In this document: positions 57,687-64,000 of the stretch, piece after piece
Layout of the letters: the number at the start of each line of letters is the position of its first letter
Numbering within the stretch: position 1 is the stretch's first letter
Source of the DNA: Kitasatospora cheerisanensis KCTC 2395
GTDB lineage: Bacteria > Actinomycetota > Actinomycetes > Streptomycetales > Streptomycetaceae
DNA length: 64,000 nucleotides
Direction: 5' to 3'
Assembly (NCBI RefSeq): GCF_000696185.1
Contig: NZ_KK853997.1
Span: 392,533 to 456,532 of the forward strand
Position numbers and translations under genes: made by a program
Notes under the pieces: model-generated
The model's input: the letters and a program-made list of their open reading frames with translations, nothing else
Databases searched by the model: none
Told to the model about the DNA's origin: nothing

Positions 57687-58268
57687 TCAGCCGCCGATGT
57701 ACGAATCGGACCCGTACTGCTCGGCGTCGCGGCGGTACTGGTCCTGCCAGTGCAGGAATTCGTGGCCGCCGCCGCCGCGGAGCTTGCCCTGGAGGTCCGG
57801 AGGAAGACCTTCGGTGCAGGCCCTGGCCAGGAACTCCACCATTCCGTACGGCAGGACCGTCAATCCGTCCTCGTACACGCACACCGGCCACTCGGCGCTG
57901 GACTCGCCCTCGATGCGCCACAGGTAGGAGCCTCCGCCGCCGTCCACGCCCCAGTGGATGTACGCCTCACCGTCTCCCAGGTCTCTGGCCATGTACGGCT
58001 CGGCAGCAGCCCGGCGGAACGTCCCGGTGAGCTCCAGGATGCTCGTGTTCTGGTGGCCGGGTGCCGTCGCCGGTGCCGCGATCAGCAGGAAGTCGTCCAG
58101 CAATCCGGCACCGTAGACCGCGAGGAAGTCCAGGTAGTCCGGCGGCAGTCGGACTCCCAGCGCGGCCTCGGCCGTCGCCACTCCCGGCAGGTCCGGCACC
58201 GCTCCTTCCGCGGTGGCCGGCGAGGGCGGAAGAACCCGCCGCAGACGTTCGAGTGCATTGCTCGTCAT
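57687..58268 (-). CDS. SUKH (SMI1/KNR4) family protein, probable immunity protein
   Basis: 193 residues from ATG at 58268, with GGGGAG 5 nt upstream. The SUKH core is visible: VATAEAALGVRLPPDYLDFL, AVYGAG, DDFLLIAAP and the later VYEDGLTVLPYGMVEFLARA. Proteins of this superfamily are a main class of immunity proteins against polymorphic toxins, many of them nucleases. It lies 10 nt after a secreted protein with a nuclease-like C-terminus and is the last gene of the operon, the usual place for the immunity gene. It is cytoplasmic, with no signal peptide or TM segment. The immunity role is inferred from family and context. Confidence 0.8.
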   Translation of the reverse strand: MTSNALERLRRVLPPSPATAEGAVPDLPGVATAEAALGVRLPPDYLDFLAVYGAGLLDDFLLIAAPATAPGHQNTSILELTGTFRRAAAEPYMARDLGDGEAYIHWGVDGGGGSYLWRIEGESSAEWPVCVYEDGLTVLPYGMVEFLARACTEGLPPDLQGKLRGGGGHEFLHWQDQYRRDAEQYGSDSYIGG

Positions 58269-58278
58269 TGGTTCTCCC

Positions 58279-60126
58279 CTAATCCGTCGGGCCGGTCGGA
58301 ACCGGGCCCACCGGAGTCATTCGACTGTCGAACACGCGGCCGAGGTTGTACCACTGGCCGTTCTTGACACTCCAGATCTTGTTCTCGATCACGACGTCCT
58401 CCGTGTCGATGCCCCGGGTTCCGTCGGGGTAGACCCCGTGAGCGCTCATCACGAATTCGTACGGGACCGTCCTGTTCCCGGCGTAATGCGGTGTCACCGT
58501 GTAGCGGACGACTTGCTTGTCGGCGATCGCATCGGAGACCTCGCCCTCGATCTTCGCCATGTGGGGATTCATCCCCGGGTCGCCGGTCGCGTTCGGAGCG
58601 GCGTTCGCCGCCCTGGAACAGGTGGCGAGGTTGTCCAGGTCGGTGCCGCTCCCGCTCAGCCGTTTGGCGAGCAGGTGGCAGTTGTTGATCCACTTCGAGG
58701 GATCAGTGTTTCCCAGGAAGCCGTTGTACCTCCCGGCCCAGTTGTACCCGGGCGGGCGGGGCGTCGTCTGGGTGCCGGTGCCCTCGTGCGTGCTGAGGTA
58801 GTCCGTGTCGAGGCAGGCGTTCATCTGGGTCGCCCGGTTCCCGTTCGCGCTGTCCCGCTTGCCGAGCTCGACCCATCCCTTGCCACCTCGGCGGCAGTCC
58901 TCCGGATCCCGCCGCTGCTCCCCTCCGTCCGGGCCGGAGCTCGGCAGGGACCCCGCGGAGGCGGCCGCGTCCTGGAGCGTCGTGATCCCGTCGATGAGGA
59001 GCCGTTCGCCGTTGCGGTACGCGACGAGCCCTCCGGGCGCGAACGATTCCGGAGCCGGAGCCGCGGCCGGGGCTGCGGCGGGCGCCCGGAGCCGGAGCGC
59101 CGTGTAGTGCCCGTTGGGTTTGCGGACCAGGCCGTCGTAGCTGAAGGAGGGGCTCGTCATGGTGGCCGCCCGCGCGGCGGGGAGTTGCCTGATGGCCTCG
59201 GGTGTCAGGTACGCGGTTCCCGGGCGCACGTCGACCGTGCCGCCGGCCTGCTTGCCGTAGTCCTTCAGGGCGGAGATCCGCGGCTGCTGGTAGGGGGTGT
59301 CGCCGGTGTCCTCGCTCTGGCTCACGGACCGGTTGCCGGCCTGCGGGGCCGGGGCGGGCGCGTCACCGCCCTGGTCCATGGCCGCTGCCGGATTCGGTGC
59401 GGCGGTGGCGAGGTTCTGGATCGCCTGCGCCATCTGCCCGAGCAACTCCTGCCTGCGGGCTTGGAGTTGCTGGGCCTTCGTCTTGAGGTCGGAGGCCTTC
59501 GTGTCGTTCGCCTTGGACGCGGCGTCGAGCTGGGAGGACCGGGCGTCGACCTGCGAGGCCTCCTGCCGGATCTGGTTCTGCTCGCCCTGGATCTTGTCCT
59601 CGACGGCGTTCTCCTGGTTCTTCCGGGCCTCCAACTGCTGCGCCTCGCCGTCGTAGGCGGCGGCGGCCTGCGCCTGCGCCGGCATCTGGAACTCGTGCTG
59701 CTTGCCGTTGTGGGCCGCGATCTCGCCGTCCAGGGCCTTCGCCCGCGCGTTGTGGCCGTCGATCTCCTGGTTCACCGCGGCGACCCTGGCGTTGAGCGCC
59801 GCCTTGCTGTCGCGGATGGCGGCGGCCTCCTTGAGGATCCGCTCCGCCTCGGCGACCACGGCCTTCTCCTGCTGCGCCATCTCCGCGGCCTGCCGGTTCG
59901 CCTCATCGAACTTCGCCAGCATCGTTGCCACGGCGGCCTCGAAGCCCTGGGGCGTCATCAGCTGCGCGGGGGCGAGCGTGCCCGCCTGTGCCGTGGCCGC
60001 CGCGGCGGGGGTCGCCGCGACCGTCTGTGCTCCGAGGGCGAGGATCGGCGCCAGCGATGCCACGAGCGCCATCAGCACGAGGTGGACGAGGCGGCGCGCG
60101 GCCGCCCTGCGCCGGGGCGGGGTCAT
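58279..60126 (-). CDS. Secreted coiled-coil protein with C-terminal DNA/RNA non-specific endonuclease-like domain
   Basis: 615 residues from ATG at 60126, overlapping the previous stop by 4 nt (ATGA). A basic N-terminus and hydrophobic segment (about 13-30) with Ala-rich cleavage region form a Sec signal peptide. Residues ~55-240 are highly charged, Gln/Ala/Glu-rich coiled coil; a Pro/Ala linker and middle domain follow (~260-430). The C-terminal part (~465-600) resembles Endonuclease_NS_2: CHLLAKRLSGSGTDLDNLATC (His ~484), HMAKIEGEVSDAI, VVRYTVTPHYAGNRTVPYEF. In canonical members the catalytic motif reads DRGH or RxH; here it reads NNCH, so activity is uncertain. A SUKH protein follows directly. 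Together they resemble a polymorphic toxin-immunity pair, with the coiled coil as delivery or surface stalk. Confidence 0.72.
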   Translation of the reverse strand: MTPPRRRAAARRLVHLVLMALVASLAPILALGAQTVAATPAAAATAQAGTLAPAQLMTPQGFEAAVATMLAKFDEANRQAAEMAQQEKAVVAEAERILKEAAAIRDSKAALNARVAAVNQEIDGHNARAKALDGEIAAHNGKQHEFQMPAQAQAAAAYDGEAQQLEARKNQENAVEDKIQGEQNQIRQEASQVDARSSQLDAASKANDTKASDLKTKAQQLQARRQELLGQMAQAIQNLATAAPNPAAAMDQGGDAPAPAPQAGNRSVSQSEDTGDTPYQQPRISALKDYGKQAGGTVDVRPGTAYLTPEAIRQLPAARAATMTSPSFSYDGLVRKPNGHYTALRLRAPAAAPAAAPAPESFAPGGLVAYRNGERLLIDGITTLQDAAASAGSLPSSGPDGGEQRRDPEDCRRGGKGWVELGKRDSANGNRATQMNACLDTDYLSTHEGTGTQTTPRPPGYNWAGRYNGFLGNTDPSKWINNCHLLAKRLSGSGTDLDNLATCSRAANAAPNATGDPGMNPHMAKIEGEVSDAIADKQVVRYTVTPHYAGNRTVPYEFVMSAHGVYPDGTRGIDTEDVVIENKIWSVKNGQWYNLGRVFDSRMTPVGPVPTGPTD

Positions 60127-61079
60127 CCGGTCACCTTCCCGGCGAGCTCGTCGGCGAGCTTCGAGGCGGTCGACGCCCCGTCACCCGCCTGGCAGACGGC
60201 GACCTGCAGCAGGCTCGCGCCCTTCACCCGCGCCTGGTGGAAGCAGGCCCAGTCCCCGGCGCCGTCCTGCGCGGCGGCCCACACCACGGCGGACTCGGTG
60301 GCGGGGCGCGCCGTGTAGGTCCACTTAGAGCTGCGCCCGGCCTGGTCGGTGACCGTGGCGGAAGAACACCTGGCGAGGCCGTCGGTGAGCCGCTGCAAGG
60401 CGGTGCCGGCCGTGTCGGCGTCCGGGAAGACGCCGAGCGTCTGGTTCACGCTGTACGCGCCGGAACCCCCCGCGTCCTGGTAGGTCGCCGAGAGGAAGGC
60501 CTTCCACGCCGGCCCGTAGACCGACTGCGTGGTCGGGCCCGCCGCGACGGCGCAGTCCGAGGGCGCCGCGTTCAGCGCGGCGTGCGGCCGGCCCGACTGG
60601 GACCCGGCGACCACCGTCGTCCCGGCCAGCCGGCTGACGCTGTCGGCGCCGAGCAGGTCCGCCTGGACCGTCCCGGCGGCGACGTGCGGCGGAATGCCCG
60701 TGGGCTGCTCGGGCCACAGCCACCAGCCGACACCTATGAGCACCAGGCAGGGCAGCACCGCGGCCACCAGCAGCCGCCAGTGGCGAAGTACCCCGGTTCC
60801 CCGGCGCGTTGCCCGCGCCCCGGAGGGCGTCGCCGACGCAGGCGCCGACGCGACCGGCGGCGTGGGCGGCGGTGTGCCCGGGCCCGACGGCCCGGCCGGC
60901 GTCGCGGGTGCGGGCGGCGCCGTGGCAGGTGCCGCAGCGGCCGGCACGGCGGCCGGCGCGGCAGGTGCCGTCGCCGTGCCGCCGCCGGGGCCGAGTCGGG
61001 GCGGGACCGCGCGTGGCGTCTGCTGCCAGGTGGGCGGTGCGGGTGCGGCCGGGTCCTGGTTCCAGTAGTGCTTCGTCAT
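60123..61079 (-). CDS. Membrane protein with PknH-like extracellular sensor domain
   Basis: 318 residues from ATG at 61079, with AGGGGG at 5 nt. A cytoplasmic N-terminal ~95 residues almost entirely Pro/Ala (MTKHYWNQDPAAPAPP...) leads to one TM helix (~102-121) and an extracytoplasmic domain of ~190 residues with four Cys (SDCAVAAGP, ARCSSATV, DWACFHQ, VAVCQAG). The ectodomain resembles the PknH C-terminal sensor type found on mycobacterial and streptomycete membrane proteins. There is no kinase domain in this protein; the kinase-like protein is encoded two genes upstream. Stop and next start overlap (ATGA), so it is cotranslated with the nuclease-like protein. Similarity is by layout and Cys pattern and is moderate. 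Confidence 0.68.
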   Translation of the reverse strand: MTKHYWNQDPAAPAPPTWQQTPRAVPPRLGPGGGTATAPAAPAAVPAAAAPATAPPAPATPAGPSGPGTPPPTPPVASAPASATPSGARATRRGTGVLRHWRLLVAAVLPCLVLIGVGWWLWPEQPTGIPPHVAAGTVQADLLGADSVSRLAGTTVVAGSQSGRPHAALNAAPSDCAVAAGPTTQSVYGPAWKAFLSATYQDAGGSGAYSVNQTLGVFPDADTAGTALQRLTDGLARCSSATVTDQAGRSSKWTYTARPATESAVVWAAAQDGAGDWACFHQARVKGASLLQVAVCQAGDGASTASKLADELAGKVTG

Positions 61080-61116
61080 GACGTCCCCCTGGTCGTGGTG
61101 TTCGGGTCGGTGCCGG

Positions 61117-61344
61117 TCATCGGCTGCACGCGGCGGCGAGGACGAACAGCAGGAACAGGACGGCGAGGATGCCGAGGCAACCGATGCCGCCCTCGGGGTT
61201 CTTGGTGTTCGCCTCGACCGTTCCGCCGGGGCGCAGGCCGGGGTGGCGGTCGGTGTAGTGCGCGATCTGGGCCCGCTCGCCCTGGGACTCGGTGCCCCAG
61301 GAGGTCTTGAAGCCGCACTCGCCGCACCGGTAGCGGTATGCCAT
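61117..61344 (-). CDS. Small zinc-finger/transmembrane protein
   Basis: 75 residues from ATG at 61344, GAGG 8 nt upstream. Residues 5-34 carry C-x2-C and H-x4-H (Cys7, Cys10, His29, His34), a likely zinc-binding finger. A C-terminal TM helix (~54-72) ends in AACSR. The protein may be a cytoplasmic finger held at the membrane. It sits 37 nt before the PknH-like gene and 61 nt after the kinase-like gene, in the same direction, so it belongs to this operon. Function unknown. Confidence 0.7.
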   Translation of the reverse strand: MAYRYRCGECGFKTSWGTESQGERAQIAHYTDRHPGLRPGGTVEANTKNPEGGIGCLGILAVLFLLFVLAAACSR

Positions 61345-61405
61345 GTCAGGTCCTCGAACTTCGTTGGTGGGATGGCCGGTTGGTCGATGCGCAGCGATGG
61401 CGGGG

Positions 61406-63421
61406 TCAGCGCCAGCGCCAGCAGACGGTGTAGCCGAGGTCGGGGAACTCGTTGGAGCGCCAGTAGGTGGAGGCGTCCTGGCCGCAGAACGCGGGGTAGT
61501 TGGGCGTGCTGGTGCGTCCGGTGACGTAGACGTTGGAGCGCTCGCAGCTGCCGACGTCGGTGAAGGTGGAGCCCGACTTGAGCAGGCAGGTGCGGACGGG
61601 GGCGTAGCCCGCGTCGTCGGGGAACACCATGGACAGGCACTGCAGGACGTCGCGGTCGGCGCCCCTGGGGCCGGGGACGGTCCGCCACTGGTTGTAGTGG
61701 GGCCAGCCGTCGCACTTGGAGTGGTCGCCGGTGCCGGTGTAGACGGCCAGGACCTTGAAGGCGCCGGTCCGGCAGGACAGCAGCGACCACTGGCCCCCGC
61801 CGGACGGTCCGAAGACGCAGTCGCCCTGCCGGGCGTGGTACGAATCCCCGCCCGGGCTCTGGTAGCTGAGGCAGAGGACCCTCGAGTAGCGCTTGGAGCT
61901 GACGCTCTCGTCGTTGCCGGGCACGTTGGCGCAGCCGTCCAGGTCGGTGCTGCCCTCGTTGATCCGGACCACCTTGAACGCCCCGGCGGCGCAGGCGGTC
62001 GGGCTGAGGTCGGCGTGGTCGCTGGTGCCGGTGTCGTGGAAGCAGTCGCCGACGGTCGCGGTGCCGACCGGATCGGTCGGGCTCGGGCTCGGCGTGGGCG
62101 TGGGGGTCGGGGTCGGTGTCGGTGTCGGGGTCGGAGTTGGCGGGCGGGTGCTGGTGACGATCGGGTCGGGCTGCGGGATCCGGTAGGAACTGCCGGCCAG
62201 ACGCGTCGGGTGAGTGCCCGTCAGCGGTTGGCTGTCAGCGGCCGAGCGGGCGCCGACCGGGTGGGAGTCGCCGTCGTAGCCCACCACCAGCACCAGGGCC
62301 ACGACGGCGGCGAGACCGAGGAGCACCTTGCCGACCCGGGCGGCCACGCTGCCCGCGCCCGCGCCCGGCACGGTGACCGGACCGGCCGAGCCGCCCGAAC
62401 CACTCGAACCACCCGAACCACCGGACCCTGAAGCGCTGTTGACCCGTGTCCGCGAGGCCCCCGCCCCGGCCGGAGGCTTCCGCTTCGACCCGCCGGACGC
62501 CTTCGACCCGCCGGAGGCCTTCGATCCCTTGGCCGCCTTCACCCGGCCGGCCGCCGAGGCCAGTCGCTCGGCCCAGGCGGCGGGCGTCGGCCGGGCGGCC
62601 GGGTCCGTTCCGAGCGAGCTGCGGGCCAGGTCGCCGAGGGCCGGGTCGATCGCCGCCAGGGCGGCCGGGTCGGTCGTGCTCTGGTCGCGGGCGAAGAGGC
62701 GGACGGCGAGCAGCGCGAGCTTGTAGGTGTCGCTGTGCCGTGTCGCCCGTTCCTCGCCCGCGGGGACGTGCCAGTCCGGGGTCTCGACCTGCGGCAGCAC
62801 CGTCGCGAGGTCGGTGCGGGCCGCGTCGCAGTCGATGAGGAAGCATTCGGGCTGCGGGGTGAGGGCGAAGAGCAGGTTCTTCGGGGAGAGGTCGCCGACG
62901 GCGATGCCGAAGCGGTGCAGGCGGTCGAGGGTGGTGGCGAGGTCGGCGAGCAGCAGCAGCCGGTCCCGGTCGGTGACGGTCAGTCCGATGCCGGCGACGT
63001 AGGTGTCGTCGTTGAGGAGGTACTCGAGGGTGGCGAGCCTGGGCGGGCCCTGGTTGCCGGCTTTCAGGGTCCGGAGCGTGAAGCGGAAGCGGTCGGGGAC
63101 GGCCCGCATCAGGAATCCGCAGGTCCGTCCGCCGCGCCGGACCACGGCGGCCGGCCAGGCGGTCTTCTCGCACAGCCAGCGGCTCTGTTCGCCGGTCAGC
63201 CGTCCGGGCAGCGCGACGGCGGCGGCCAGCGCGGCGTCGTCCACCTGCGGCAGCACCGCGGGGGCGTACTCCTTGTAGACGACCTCCCAACCGCCGTCGG
63301 CCGCCGCCTCGTTGATGCGCTTGTTGCGCACCTGGTGGACCGTTCCCTGGCCGCCCCGGCCGAGTTCCGCGCCCAGGGTGAGGGTGGCGAACTCGACCGG
63401 GGCGGCCGGCCGGGAGCTCAC
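61406..63421 (-). CDS. Membrane kinase-like protein with Cys-rich repeat ectodomain
   Basis: 671 residues; GTG at 63421 overlaps the phosphatase stop (GTGA). N-terminal kinase fold: glycine loop GRGGQG (21-26), VVYKEY (Lys50), catalytic loop GDLSPKN (Asp177, Asn182; the HRD His/Arg are absent) and DCD in place of DFG (Asp197). ATP and metal ligands are kept, so activity is possible. After the C-lobe come a Ser/Gly/Lys-rich linker, one TM helix (~364-381), a Pro-Thr repeat (~428-448) and an extracellular region with three repeats of four Cys each. This resembles the kinase of kinase/PP2C/vWA sets (TerY-P or YegIKL type), where kinase and PP2C genes are adjacent; a vWA gene is not visible here. 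It probably starts a signalling operon with the downstream sensor, nuclease-like and SUKH genes. Confidence 0.8.
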   Translation of the reverse strand: MSSRPAAPVEFATLTLGAELGRGGQGTVHQVRNKRINEAAADGGWEVVYKEYAPAVLPQVDDAALAAAVALPGRLTGEQSRWLCEKTAWPAAVVRRGGRTCGFLMRAVPDRFRFTLRTLKAGNQGPPRLATLEYLLNDDTYVAGIGLTVTDRDRLLLLADLATTLDRLHRFGIAVGDLSPKNLLFALTPQPECFLIDCDAARTDLATVLPQVETPDWHVPAGEERATRHSDTYKLALLAVRLFARDQSTTDPAALAAIDPALGDLARSSLGTDPAARPTPAAWAERLASAAGRVKAAKGSKASGGSKASGGSKRKPPAGAGASRTRVNSASGSGGSGGSSGSGGSAGPVTVPGAGAGSVAARVGKVLLGLAAVVALVLVVGYDGDSHPVGARSAADSQPLTGTHPTRLAGSSYRIPQPDPIVTSTRPPTPTPTPTPTPTPTPTPSPSPTDPVGTATVGDCFHDTGTSDHADLSPTACAAGAFKVVRINEGSTDLDGCANVPGNDESVSSKRYSRVLCLSYQSPGGDSYHARQGDCVFGPSGGGQWSLLSCRTGAFKVLAVYTGTGDHSKCDGWPHYNQWRTVPGPRGADRDVLQCLSMVFPDDAGYAPVRTCLLKSGSTFTDVGSCERSNVYVTGRTSTPNYPAFCGQDASTYWRSNEFPDLGYTVCWRWR
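62074..62141. repeat. Imperfect GGTGTC/GGGGTC hexamer tract encoding Pro-Thr repeats
   Basis: Tandem 6-nt units (GGCGTG, GGGGTC, GGTGTC) encode about ten Pro-Thr/Pro-Ser pairs just outside the membrane helix of the kinase-like protein. Such tracts vary in length by slippage and often serve as an extended wall-crossing linker. Confidence 0.75.
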
Positions 63422-64000
63422 CTGTGCCCCTCGGTGCGGGGCCAGATCGCCAGCAGGGTGCGGTCGTCGTCGAAGGTCTCCCGGGTGAAGTCCAGGACGT
63501 GGCCGAGCCACAGCGGGGGCGGCGGCACGGCGAGTTGACGGGCGAACAGCTCTCCGACCCGGCCGTCGCCCTCGCCGAGCGGGTCGCCGAAGCCGTCGGT
63601 GCCGACCAGCAGCGTCCACGGCTCGGTGAGCCGTCCGACGGCGGTCTCCGGCTGTGCGGGGACCAGCGGGAGCGGGGAGACCTCGTTGCTGACCAGCGGC
63701 TCGCCCGGGGCGGCCTTGCCGCCGAACAGCGGGTGGTAGCCGCCGCCGGCCCGGTCGAGGAGCCACGCCCCGGAGTCGCCGATCCGGAAGAGTTCGGCCT
63801 CCAGGGCGTCGCCCGCGGTGCGGACCGCGCCCGCCACCAGGGTGGTGGCGTACAGCCGGGCCACCTCGGCGGCCTGCGGCGCGGGGGCGCCGAGCCGCCA
63901 CCGCGCCAGTTCGCGCAGCCGTTCCGCGGCGAAGGCCGCGACGTCGGTGCTGTCGAGCCGCTCCGGGTTCCGGTCGAGCTGGTGCAGGATGCGTTCGACG
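63418..64000 (-). CDS. PP2C-family serine/threonine phosphatase, C-terminal part (truncated by window edge)
   Basis: The frame is open from the right edge to TGA at 63418, about 194 residues. Visible PP2C motifs: ARLYATTLVAGAV, FRIGDSGAWLL (the conserved GDSR-type strand), LLVGTDGFGDPL (metal-binding Asp in the DG motif) and DDRTLLAIWP (the terminal metal-binding DD). It lacks a TM segment in the visible part and should be cytoplasmic. Its stop overlaps the kinase-like start by 4 nt, so the two are cotranslated and likely antagonistic partners. The N-terminal third lies outside the window. Confidence 0.85.
   Translation of the reverse strand, partial: VERILHQLDRNPERLDSTDVAAFAAERLRELARWRLGAPAPQAAEVARLYATTLVAGAVRTAGDALEAELFRIGDSGAWLLDRAGGGYHPLFGGKAAPGEPLVSNEVSPLPLVPAQPETAVGRLTEPWTLLVGTDGFGDPLGEGDGRVGELFARQLAVPPPPLWLGHVLDFTRETFDDDRTLLAIWPRTEGHR

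Noticed and set aside
62074..62141. Hexamer tract as a CRISPR array or origin iterons
   Set aside because: It is in frame inside the kinase-like gene and encodes a Pro-Thr linker; units are 6 nt with no spacers.

Overview
The window is very GC-rich (third codon positions almost all G or C), with GTG starts, 4-nt gene overlaps and actinomycete regulator families. It fits a chromosome of a Streptomyces/Kitasatospora-type actinomycete. No rRNA, tRNA, CRISPR array, insertion sequence or phage was seen.

Region 1 (1-46824) is the left-truncated part of a bafilomycin-type gene cluster. Four modular type I polyketide synthase genes on the minus strand are transcribed right to left. They are bafAI (loading AT-ACP plus modules 1-3), bafAII (modules 4-6), bafAIII (modules 7-8) and the first KS of bafAIV, which runs off the left end. 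The AT motifs and reductive domains read in order: monocarboxylic starter; methylmalonyl/KR; malonyl/KR; methylmalonyl/no reduction; methylmalonyl/KR; FAGH-type AT/KR; malonyl/DH-KR; methylmalonyl/DH-KR; methylmalonyl/DH-ER-KR. This matches, step by step, the isobutyrate end of bafilomycin, including the C19 ketone that becomes the hemiketal and the C14 methoxy unit. Upstream sit a 5-aminolevulinate synthase (bafZ) and, divergently, two adenylate-forming enzymes (bafY-like amide synthetase, bafX-like acyl-CoA ligase). These three make and attach the C5N unit (2-amino-3-hydroxycyclopent-2-enone) of bafilomycin B1. The rest of the PKS and any methoxymalonyl-ACP genes should lie beyond the left edge; fumarate-adenylating and fumaryl-transfer genes are not in the window.

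Region 2 (46853-57570) holds small regulator/enzyme/transporter units: an RpiR/SIS regulator; a 37-residue peptide followed by a PIMT-like methyltransferase (a possible aspartimide RiPP pair; the methyltransferase is frameshifted here); a divergent MFS/ArsR pair; a small membrane protein; a divergent Lrp/LysE pair with a coupled leader ORF and a strong hairpin; an SDR/TetR pair; and an SDR convergent with a frameshifted WYL regulator. Several have visible palindromic operator candidates.

Region 3 (57687-64000, minus strand) looks like one tightly packed operon: PP2C phosphatase (truncated), membrane kinase-like protein with a 12-cysteine ectodomain, zinc-finger/TM small protein, PknH-like membrane sensor, secreted coiled-coil protein with a C-terminal DNA/RNA non-specific endonuclease-like domain, and a SUKH (SMI1/KNR4) immunity-like protein. 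It couples a phosphorylation signalling set to a toxin-immunity pair and is the least familiar arrangement in the window.
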